64,000 bases of DNA from Amorphophallus konjac. Taxonomy: Eukaryota; Streptophyta; Magnoliopsida; Alismatales; Araceae. A program made the position numbers and the translations under genes. The notes beneath the pieces were generated by a model. The model was not told the DNA's origin and did no database searches. It saw nothing but the letters and a program-made list of their open reading frames with translations. The stretch is from contig CM040118.1 in assembly GCA_022559845.1 (NCBI GenBank), positions 261,229,519-261,293,518 of the forward strand. The letters run 5' to 3'. Below, piece by piece: positions 45,851-54,871 of the stretch. Each line of letters starts with the position of its first letter. The first letter of the stretch is position 1.

Positions 45851-46465
45851 TTAAGAATTGAGCGCACCATCGAAGTGCAGAGACCAAAAGGGATGATGGG
45901 TGAGTACAGAGAGATGCTCATCAGGGAAATCGTCCTGAATGGAGTCAGTGTGAGGAATAGGAAGATGGTCAAGATGCTCAGCGATGGCGTACCCTTTGAC
46001 CGCCTTCTGAACGACGAATGTGATATCGAATTGGGAGAGGAAGCTCTGCCAGCGAGCTAACCTAATAGAAAGGATAGGCTTTTCTAAGAGATAGCGAATC
46101 GGGTCCATTCTAGAGATCAACCTAACTGGGTGGGAAAGGAAGTAGTGTTTAAGCTTCTGAGCTACCCACACTAAGGTGACACAAGTCTTCTCCATAGCGG
46201 TGTATCTGGACTCAACTGGGTTAAATAACCGAGAGAGGTAATATGCAGCCCGCTCTTTCCCTTCATCATCTACTTGTGCTAAGACCGCCCCTAGGGAGTC
46301 CTCAATAACCGAGATGTATAGGATCAGGGGTTTCCCAGGGACATGAGGTTGCAAAACTGGGGGATTTGATAGATATTCCTTTAAGTCCTCGTAGGCCTTC
46401 TGACAGTCTTGATTCCATTCAAACTTGACCCCCGCCTTAAGCAATTCATAAAACGGATGGCACCT
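45851..46465 (-). pseudogene. pol: Element B RNase H (first)
   Basis: Gypsy-type RNase H after RT: CQKAYEDLKEYLSNPPVL, the YISVIEDSLGAVLAQ strand, YYLSRLFNPVESRYTAMEK, WVAQKLKHYF and the DPIRYLLEKP segment. The usual first catalytic Asp position reads YISVIEDS, so the active site may be degenerate, as in many Tat elements where the second RNase H is thought to take over. Bounded by TAA at 46466 and TAA at 45851, same frame. Confidence 0.85.
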
Positions 46466-47854
46466 TTAAGAATGTTGGGATATGAATCTTCTAATGAATT
46501 GCAATCGACCAATCAGTCCTCGAAGTTCCGTAATGTTCTTAGGCGGAGGCATGTCCATGATGGCCTGTGCTTTGTGAGGATCAATCTGGATCCCCCGTTT
46601 GCTCACTATGAAACCTAACAGCTTCCCTGAAGAGACTCCAAATACGCACTTCTTTGGATTCATTTTGAGCTTGTACTCCCGTGCTCTTTGCAGCACCTTA
46701 ACCAGAATAGAGGGGTGGTCTTCTTTGGTTCTTGACTTCACCAGAATGTCATCCACGTAGGCTTTCATATAGATATGCATCATGTCGTGGAAGATGGCCA
46801 TCATCACCCTTTGATAGGTGGCACCTGCATTCTTCAAACCGAATGGCATGACCACGTAACAGTACGTGCCCCATGGCGTGGTGAAGGAGGTTTTCTCTTG
46901 ATCTTCCGGAGCGAGACGGATCTGATTATAGCCTGAGTAACTGTCCATAAATGATAGAGATTCGTACTCGGCGGTGCTATCGACCAAGACATCAATATGA
47001 GGCAGCGGGAAATCATCTTTTGGACATCCTTTATTGAGATCCCTGAAATCGATGCAGATACGCACCTTTCCATCCTTCTTGATAACAGGGACTATGTTCG
47101 CCACCCACTGAGGATATAGAACAACTCTAATGAATCTGGCCTTGTATAACTTGTCGACTTCTTCCTTAATCCTTAAGGCCAGGTGGGGGTGAAATCTCCT
47201 TGATCGTTGTTTCACAGGTGTTGCCCCTGGTTTAAGCACGAGTCGATGTTCCACTAAATAGGGGTCAAGACCTGGCATGTTCTCATAAGACCAGGCGAAG
47301 TAATCGCTATACTCCCTTAGAACCTTAATTAAATCTTCTTCTACTTGTGGAGGGAGATTAGCGGCAATAATGATGGGCCTTGGGTCTTCCACTGCCGATG
47401 ACGGCTCATCGAATTTCTTAAGTCCTTGTGCATACAAATCGGCAGTGTCATCTACGTCGCTGTCCTCATTGATCGGGTCTTTTCCATCCAGGATTTCATA
47501 GACACCGAGTCCGTCATCGCTCCACACCCCTTCTATTTCTTCTTACTCTTCAATCATAATTTTCGTGGCAACTAATTCTGGACACTTCAAAAGGGCATGA
47601 TAACGCTGAGCTAGATCTTGCAAGAACCTATCAGGGACGGATTTGGGAGGACGCGCAAGCGGGCGTGACTCAGAGGAGGAAGGGTTGGACGACCTAGAAC
47701 AAGACCCTACTTCTCTAGACCTAACTGACTCTACTTCCCTAGACTCGATAGACCCTAATCCTAATCTAGGAGGAAGAAGACCTAGTGGAAGGGAAGGAGT
47801 AGGGGACTCGTGCCCCTGGGAGGAGGATGGAGACAAGGTAGCATAATCTTCCAC
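46466..47854 (-). pseudogene. pol: Element B reverse transcriptase
   Basis: RT domain with VEHRLVLKPGATPVKQRSRR, VRICIDFRDLNKGCPKDDFPLP, FMDSYSGYNQI, FGLKNAGATYQR and the catalytic YVDDILVKS, then the thumb and connection (LGFIVSKRGIQIDP, ELRGLIGRLQFIRRF). The upstream 300 bases (47543-47854) are a Ser/Pro-rich linker in the same frame, separated by a stop near 47543. The stop at 46466-46468 interrupts RRFIS, before the RNase H. The frame changes relative to the G-patch part between 47932 and 47854, the only frameshift in pol. Confidence 0.9.
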
Positions 47855-47931
47855 TGAAATCTCCGTTTCGAATTTGATGCTTTTTTTTGGAGATCAGTGG
47901 AGACTACACAACAAGATGGAGGAGGCGGGAG

Positions 47932-48792
47932 CTACATGGGGAACAGCTCGGGGAAGATGCAATCGAAGAAAGGATCGAAAGATGAGAACCACATCTCGTG
48001 GAGCTGGGCGTTGGGAGGAGGAGGAGTGAATAGAGTGGATAGATCAATGGGCGGGCAATGCCCGCAAGCATAGGGAACAAAGAGAATTTCAGGTGGATGA
48101 ATGAAGGATGGATTTACCATGATGGGAGGAAGACGGGATAAGAATTCCCTCTGCTGTAGGATAGATTGAAAGCGGGAGGGAGACCAAGAAAAGACAATCG
48201 GTGAACTCCCCTTCTCCTGTAGATGCCGATCTGGCTGCTTCTTCGGCCTCCACTGAACAAACCGATCCTCTTGCTGCTGCTGGTAGTCTTCTTCATGAAA
48301 TAACCCCTGAAGGGCTGGACCATAGTCAATCACATCATCAACTGGCCCCCTTAGCACTGGGGGTGGACTGGCAATCAGACAGACTATATCTTCCCTTGGC
48401 GGAGCTGGCCGTGGAGTTAATGTGCCAGGCTGGAGAGGCCCTCGAACAAAGTGTTGACGGTAGTCCCAAGTGAGTGGCCCAGAATCACCCATCATAGATA
48501 ATGCAGTCTCTCGGTAGCCGAGACCTCTTCTGTTCATTTTCCTGCCCTTAGGAATGGGCTTAGTTCGTCCCTGCAATTGAGCACCGAGGCCTCTCCCCGG
48601 TTGGTAGCCTAGCTTCAGTATAATGTCCCAGCCCTTGGAATCTCGGATCTGGGGCTTCACCTTGATGTCAACTGCTGCGGTGACGGGCTTGCGACCGTAA
48701 GCCCAAGGAAAGTCAAGATCTAGCACTGACATAACGGGCCGACTGCTTGGCCACAATGTGGGAAGAACTTTCTCTGAAATAGCCTTCACTGA
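47932..48792 (-). pseudogene. pol: Element B linker with G-patch domain
   Basis: Follows the protease in the same frame after TAA 48793-48795. A G-patch lies at about 48495-48627: GWDIILKLGYQPGRGLGAQL, then KGRKMNRRGLGYRE with the Gly pattern of RNA-binding G-patch domains, a module seen next to the protease in Tat elements and some retroviruses. The rest is Pro/Gln-rich and ends at TAG 47932-47934. Confidence 0.75.
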
Positions 48793-49322
48793 TTAGACCG
48801 TGGATAAGCTTTTGACTTTGACGACCCTCCCTTGGAAAGGGAATTTAATGCATTGATGTGTAGTAGAGGGTACGGCGCTGAGGGTATCAATCCACGGACG
48901 ACCCAAGATAGCCTTGAACATAGGGTCAATGTCCAACACATAGTATTCCACGGGCATAGTAAGGGGCCCAAGCTCAGCTTGAATGGTGACAATCCCGTGA
49001 CAAGCCCGCCGAGAGTTGTCATAAGCAGCTATGGTAGTGGGAGTTGGGCGTAGAAGTTCTTCTGATAGGTTACAAGCCCTTAGGGTGCTGAGCGGGCATA
49101 CGTTGATAGATGCCCCTGTGTCAACTAATGCCGCATCGATGCTGACTTTGTTTAGAATGATAGTAATGCACAGCGGCATTTGCCGAGCTTCTGGTGGTGC
49201 TAGCTCGGTTTCAGAGAAAGTAATGGCTGGCCCCTTGGAGATTGTTGCCAGTGCGGTAGGTAAGCTATCAACTGCCATGTCTTCACTAACCATCACCTTT
49301 TGAAGAAAATCTCTTAATGTAT
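48793..49322 (-). pseudogene. pol: Element B protease, 3' part after element C insertion
   Basis: Retropepsin with the catalytic DAALVDTGASINVCPLSTL motif and the LGRPWIDTL flap/helix end. The sequence just before it (LRDFLQKVMVSED) continues from 57225 across element C; the 5-bp TSD TGTAT (49318-49322) is the junction. Cut downstream by TAA 48793-48795. Confidence 0.88.
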
Positions 49323-51674
49323 TGATGTGACACGACCTCGGACTTAGGCAAACAAGCACAATTAAGCATTCAAATGGGCCTTAAGGGCCACCGCTCTCCC
49401 GTCGCACTCTATACCCGGAGTGACTTGGCGATGCCAAGTGTGAGGTATGGGAAAGGGCCCTTGCTGGTAGAGGGCCAGCAAGGCCAAGGTTTGACTCCCA
49501 AGGTTTGGATGCCCAATTCAATTGGGGCCGACAAAGTGCACAAGGGCACCGGTTCACACTATCCCACGGCGATCACTCTTAAGTCATGGACTTGAGGATC
49601 GGGCGCTCCCTCGCAAATTCAGCAGCGCATGAAGTAAATATTGAAAGAGCAACACAATGAGCTAGGATGAGGCACTTACTCAACCGGTTTGAAGAAACCG
49701 GTCCCGGTCGGAGACGAGGGCGAGCGGGGAGGCGGTGGTTCCCCACACGCCGCGGCGGTGAAGCTTGACCTGCTCAAACCATGTACAAAACTACGCCTCT
49801 CGCAGGAGGGGGATCTTGGGGTGGGGGTTAATGTGAATACAACAATACTACCTCCCGCAGGGAGGGGCCTTCAGCCGGCCAAGCGGGGTGGGGAAAGTAA
49901 GGTAAAGAACGACGATTAAGCGAGGTTGCCGACTCTGCCGGTTGTCTACGAACAGGGACAGTGTGTTGGTGTGGTTGCTGTAGATCCTTCTCACGAATTT
50001 TTCCGATGGCGAGACCGGCGGAAAAAGCTTCGTAACAGGGACAGGAACGCTTCAGATTTTCTTAAATTTCTTCTGAGACCGTTGTTGACTGGGGCAGAGG
50101 TTGGCACAGGACATCAGGTTTTCTGACTCGCAGTTGCAGACTTCTGGCAGCAGGTTGCAGAGGACGCCACACACCCTCCCGAACTCCGATCAGCACAAAA
50201 CTGGCGGCGACGTCTTCGTGGTCGAAGTAGCTTTCAGCCAGAGGTGACTGGGCTGCAATCAGAGGTTGAGGGCAGTCGATGTACCCTAAAGAGTGCGCAC
50301 TAGTCGGAGCAGACTGCAGGAGACAAGACTGGAGAGCTCGGGGGAGAAAATTTGTAACTCCTTCCTCCGGCAGCCGAATGAGGTTCCGTTTCTTGATCCT
50401 GAACGAAGACTGGAGGAGGAAGATATTTGTAGAAGAGCTTCGGGGCTGGTTCATCCAAGGTTTGTCGTGGCCAAGCTTTTAGTCCGGTTCAGATCCTCAG
50501 CCGGAGCAGAACTGCGCGGTCGGGGAAGAACGGACCTCCACAGCAGCACCGATCTCCGATGGGGATGAGACCTCGATCGTTGCGAAGAGGACAGGTAGCC
50601 GCTTCCGTGGATGCCTCTTGGGTCTTCAAACTCTTCGGGAGGAAGCCGTGGTCGCCGCTGTAAGATGGTACACTTCTGCAGGTTGTCAGCTGAAACGGTA
50701 GGTTGAAGATGATGGGGGGGAAATGGGGTATATGGGAGAGGAAATGGGGGTGGATGAGTGTGGGGAAAGCCCGGACTGTGAGGGGGTCTAGGATGGGGTG
50801 TTTCAAGGTGAGGGAGGGATAGAATGGGAGCTGGAAGGGGGTGTTTTCTGTGGGTGAGAGAGGAGCTACGAATTTGGGGCTTGGAGGGAGAGGGGGGAAG
50901 GTGAGGGGGAACAAGTGGGTGGAGGGAGTGTGAATTTCAAATTTGAAATGGCCTTGGAAGGTGGGTGATTATGTGGGGAAGTGGAGAGTTTGTATTGGAA
51001 TGGGGTAGATTTGGTGGGAAGGTGGAGAAAGGTGTTGGAATGGGGAAGATGCCACCTAGGGACTATGGGAGTGGAGTAATGGCAACTTGGGGAAGTGGAG
51101 GGGTATTAAATGAGGTGGGTAGCTAGTGGAGGTGGTTGGGAGGGGAGGAGAGAGAAGAAAATTCAAAATTGGGGTTGGAGGAGAGAGAAAGAGGGGTGAA
51201 ATAGAGAGATTAAGAGGAGAATGGGTGGGGAATCTCTCCCCTAGGGTCTCTCACCCAAAAACTAGAGGAATCACTCCAATTTGAACTCAAATGGCAAGTT
51301 TAACTCATTCATTCATTCATTGACTTCAAATGGGGGAAATGGGGTCCTATATATAGGAAACCCACATTTCTACAAAAGTCCATGACAAAAGACTCAATAG
51401 CAAATAACCGAAGGTGGAAGGGGTGCACATGGGCCTAGTCTAATGAATTGGGCCCAATTAGCACATTACATCATCTAATGACACACAATCTTAGGAAAAT
51501 AAATGCAAGACCTAGGGAAATGACTCAAATAAAATGAAAATACATCAAAATGACTCAAAGGAAAGCTACAAAATGGATAAGGGGCCTTAATAGAGTGAGG
51601 CCAAAACTCAACCAGCTCCCGAGTGTGAAGAAGTGGACCCGAGCCAAAGGGAATCGTGGGTGATGCCTCCATCA
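49323..51674 (-). repeat. Element C 3' LTR
   Basis: Nearly identical to 54872-57224. The hairpin is at 49683-49702, the GGGAGGGGCCTTCAG block near 49859, a TCATT microsatellite near 51306-51320, and a copied TATA box near 51348. Confidence 0.95.
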
Positions 51675-53590
51675 AATCCCCTGGGCCGCGAAGAGCTCGA
51701 CTCCGTCGAGTAAGGGTCCATCCGGCTAAGGTACCGCTCGAGGAGGTCCGGATCCAACCGCTGGAGGTCCTCCCGATTCACCCATGAGTCTTCCGAAGGA
51801 GGCCGATCCTTCCACCTGACGAGATAGCGCTCATATACCTTGCTCCGGGTGGTAGTGACCTGCTCATCCAATATTCGTTCAATGCATTCGCGCTGAGCTC
51901 TCTTGGCTAGTGGACTCTCCTCACGGGTGGGTGCTCTCTCAAAGGAAGAAGTAGGCTCAATCTCCTCACTAGGTACCACCGTGGGGCCCTTGTATGGCAC
52001 TAAGTCGGCGACATTGAATGTTGGACTTACCCCATAGTCCTCAGGGAGATCTAACCAATAAGCATTTGCATCAATGCGCCTCAAAACCTGGAAGGGACCA
52101 GTCCCACGTGGCCTCAACTTGGAGTTGGCTCCCGGGGAGAGCCTCTCCGTCCTTACCATCATAAAGTCACCCTCTTGGAACTCTAAGTGACGCCGGTGAG
52201 AGTCAGCCAACCTTTTATAAGCCTCATTTTTTATGCTAATGTGCTTGCGGATTTCCTCATGCAATTTTGTGAGTGCTGACCTTCTAGTGGTTATGGGTGG
52301 ACCTGGACAACCATATATAGACCATTTATGCCATGATGCCATATGGACCTTGATGAGCCTTGGTGGGCCGGGGCAACCATATGTGGACTTATCAAGCAAT
52401 GTTGTCATGTAGACTTTGGTGGGCTTAGGTGGACCGGGGCAACCATATGTGAATCTATCATGCAAAGTGGTGATGCATGTCGGGGGACCCGGACATCCGT
52501 AGATGCCTTTGATATGCTTAAGACCCATGATGAATGAAGGTGGACCACTACATCCAAATTTGGACCACTCATGCTTTCTACTTGACATGTGGGTGATATG
52601 AATGAATGGACCCAACATAGTGTTCATGCCAAGGGGTGTGGAAAGCCTAGACACATGCATACTTTTCCCAAAAGTGACTTCCATGTGTATAGGGGTGGGA
52701 CAACCTTTGAATTCCCATTGGAACGGATCGAATGGATCTAAGAAGGTGGTCATCATGGGGTGGGGCACAACCTTATTACCTAGGGATATGTGGCCCAAGG
52801 TCTTGGCTCCCAAGGTGTAACCCGGGTCATGGATGAGATTGGTTTGGCCCAATATGATGGGTGAGGGTAGGAAAGGGTGGGTGGTGGGTAAGATGGTTGG
52901 GTTACATGGGGAACTAGACTCCCATAGGAAGGGATCAAAGGGGTCGTAGAAAGGTCTTCCTAGAGGGAGGCACTCTATGTCTTCAAGGTTCCCAAATTGT
53001 GAGTCATCCTCCTCTAAGGTAAGTGGGCCAAGTTTTCTAGTGGGTTGGCCGAACAAAGTGTTTGGGATCTTAATGGGTGGGTATAGGAAGGGATCGAAGG
53101 GGTCATGGTAAGGGTCACCTAAGGAGAGGAACCCTAGGTCCTTTTGGTCCTCACAACCCCTTGATGGTGGATTCTCCTCCTCTAGTAAAGTGATCGGGCC
53201 AAAGTTTTTGGTGGGATGGTCGGCCATGAATGGAGGACTAGGCTTTCTACCCGAGATAAGAAGCTCTAAATCGAGGAGAAGGTTGGGCTCATCGGGTGTA
53301 GGGAGGAATAGAAGGAGGTCACTAGTGTAGCAACCAATGGTGCAAATCGAGGTGATAGACCCTATGCATAGGTGTAGGAGGCCAAGGCTCCTAGGTGGTT
53401 TGGCCATAGGGGTCAACATGCTAGTGAACTCAATTTGCCATGCTACGCCCTTAAGAAGATCCTCTAAGGTTTCCACTTGGTAGGATGTTTGGATTATGGT
53501 GTGATAGGAGTTAATGGGTGCAATGGGAAGGTTTTTCTCCATGGGTGGGTAAACATAGGACACGATGGGGTGGGTCTCTCCTTTAGCCAT
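51608..53590 (-). CDS. Element C: unknown repeat region - integrase C-terminus - chromodomain
   Basis: Open frame of 660 codons with no stop. Order: a conserved region (YQVETLEDLLKG, CIGSITSICTIGCYTSDLLLFL); three acidic modules with DPFDPF (the last reads TFLDPFDPFQWEFK); repeats of about 20-24 residues ending FGCSGPP or YGCPGPP, five in a row, at about 52285-52565; the integrase C-terminal helix and SH3-like part (HEEIRKHISIKNEAYKR, GTGPFQVLRRI, SPTFNVADLVPYKG); and a complete chromodomain (ERILDEQVTTTRSKVYERYL, then VRWKDRPPSEDSWVNREDLQ). Its start overlaps the Gag frame by 97 bp in another frame; comparison with element E, where both are one frame, shows a single frameshift near 53580. 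It ends 67 bp inside the 3' LTR. The first two regions have no family I know. Confidence 0.82.
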   Translation of the reverse strand: MAKGETHPIVSYVYPPMEKNLPIAPINSYHTIIQTSYQVETLEDLLKGVAWQIEFTSMLTPMAKPPRSLGLLHLCIGSITSICTIGCYTSDLLLFLPTPDEPNLLLDLELLISGRKPSPPFMADHPTKNFGPITLLEEENPPSRGCEDQKDLGFLSLGDPYHDPFDPFLYPPIKIPNTLFGQPTRKLGPLTLEEDDSQFGNLEDIECLPLGRPFYDPFDPFLWESSSPCNPTILPTTHPFLPSPIILGQTNLIHDPGYTLGAKTLGHISLGNKVVPHPMMTTFLDPFDPFQWEFKGCPTPIHMEVTFGKSMHVSRLSTPLGMNTMLGPFIHITHMSSRKHEWSKFGCSGPPSFIMGLKHIKGIYGCPGPPTCITTLHDRFTYGCPGPPKPTKVYMTTLLDKSTYGCPGPPRLIKVHMASWHKWSIYGCPGPPITTRRSALTKLHEEIRKHISIKNEAYKRLADSHRRHLEFQEGDFMMVRTERLSPGANSKLRPRGTGPFQVLRRIDANAYWLDLPEDYGVSPTFNVADLVPYKGPTVVPSEEIEPTSSFERAPTREESPLAKRAQRECIERILDEQVTTTRSKVYERYLVRWKDRPPSEDSWVNREDLQRLDPDLLERYLSRMDPYSTESSSSRPRGFDGGITHDSLWLGSTSSHSGAG

Positions 53591-54762
53591 CTAGCTAGGG
53601 GCCCATCTATGATTATGGTGCTATTTGTGAAGGCTTGTGGCTCTTGGGGGTCCAAGCTAGGGGACATTTGTGATTCTTCCTTACCACGGATATGAACTTG
53701 GGTTTCCTCAATGATGGGGATGGGTTCATCTACTCCCATGTGGATGGTTGTGGTCTCCTTTCTCAAGGGAATGGGAAGGTCTATTGGGGGTGGGGTGATG
53801 ATGGTTGGTGCATGGTGTACCCGGGGTGGTGGGTGATGGGAAACTTTGGCTTGGATAGGGAGGGGAAGTAGTGGAAGCCTAGGACTTTGGACTTTTGGGG
53901 TAGGGAGTGGGAGATGGGTTGGTTGGGGTGGCTTGGGTTGATTGGTTTTGGGGGGAATGTCCTTTTTCGGGGACAAGGGAGGGGTGGTGGTGGGGACCAA
54001 GGGGTTTTGTGGGGTAGGGGTTTGGTGGGAGCTTCTGGATTGGAGGGTGGTGACAATCATGGGCCTAGGTGGAGGGGTGGACACGGTGTCCACTTGGTTT
54101 TGAATGGTGAGGGTTGGTTGAGTGGTGGTCATCATGGAGGGGATTGGGTCGATTAGGGGTCTCTTGCCCTTAGGATCGTTTGGGGTGGAAGTGGGAGCTA
54201 AAGGGGCTTGACTAGCGTAGGTTAGGGAAGGGGGTTTTGGTTGGGGTATTGGGGCCCTCATGGGGTTAGGTGGAGAGGTGGATGTTTGGTTTATTAGGGT
54301 CTTAAGGGAGAGGACTTCGTTGCGAAGTGTAGTTATGATGTTTGAGAGGTGATTTGTTGGGATTGGTGGGGGTGGAGACCAAAGGTCGGTCTCAAATTGG
54401 TCGGGTGAGGATGGAGGAGTGGTAGTGCTCCTCGGGCTTGGGGTGTTCGAGTAGGAGGGTTGGGAATATTTTGGGATGTAGATCTTCCTAAGTTCCTTCT
54501 TCATATCATCCCACGAAGAAATGGGCTCTTGCCTCCTAACCCTTCTTAATCCCTCTATGTTTGCCCATTTACTCTTGGCTTGACCCCGAAATCGTCCCTT
54601 GGCCTTGCGGACTCTCGCGGGTCCATATACCCAAGTCCGTTCAAAATATCTTTCCATGGTAGTTTCCCACCTAAGATAATCACTAGAATGTGATCCGTCA
54701 AAGGTAATGTCCCCATCTAGAATGAAATTCAAGGTTGGTGAGTAGGCTAAGTAGTTGGCCAT
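53494..54762 (-). CDS. gag: Element C Gag with Pro-rich tail
   Basis: ATG at 54762 (MANYLAYSP) aligns with the starts in D and E; the frame is open upstream to 54918 across the primer site, so earlier starts are unlikely. Residues about 25-105 are a gypsy Gag segment (YLRWETTMERYFERT, KWANIEGLRRVRRQEPISSW, DDMKKELRKIYI). A long Pro/Thr/Ser-rich stretch of about 250 residues follows. No zinc knuckle or protease motif is seen. The last codons after about 53580 are out of frame relative to E. Confidence 0.8.
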   Translation of the reverse strand: MANYLAYSPTLNFILDGDITFDGSHSSDYLRWETTMERYFERTWVYGPARVRKAKGRFRGQAKSKWANIEGLRRVRRQEPISSWDDMKKELRKIYIPKYSQPSYSNTPSPRSTTTPPSSPDQFETDLWSPPPPIPTNHLSNIITTLRNEVLSLKTLINQTSTSPPNPMRAPIPQPKPPSLTYASQAPLAPTSTPNDPKGKRPLIDPIPSMMTTTQPTLTIQNQVDTVSTPPPRPMIVTTLQSRSSHQTPTPQNPLVPTTTPPLSPKKDIPPKTNQPKPPQPTHLPLPTPKVQSPRLPLLPLPIQAKVSHHPPPRVHHAPTIITPPPIDLPIPLRKETTTIHMGVDEPIPIIEETQVHIRGKEESQMSPSLDPQEPQAFTNSTIIIDGPLARWLKERPTPSCPMFTHPWRKTFPLHPLTPITP

Positions 54763-54857
54763 GATGATCGGGGGGATCAATGCAAGGGTCGGATTGATGA
54801 TGACTCTAATGCAAGAATGCCCTAGGACTTGACTTGATAGAGACAAGTCAAAGACTT

Positions 54858-54869
54858 GCTCTGATACCA
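54858..54869 (-). promoter_or_regulatory. Element C primer-binding site
   Basis: On the minus strand this reads TGGTATCAGAGC, two bases from the 5' LTR end at 54872. Confidence 0.93.
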
Positions 54870-54871
54870 CT

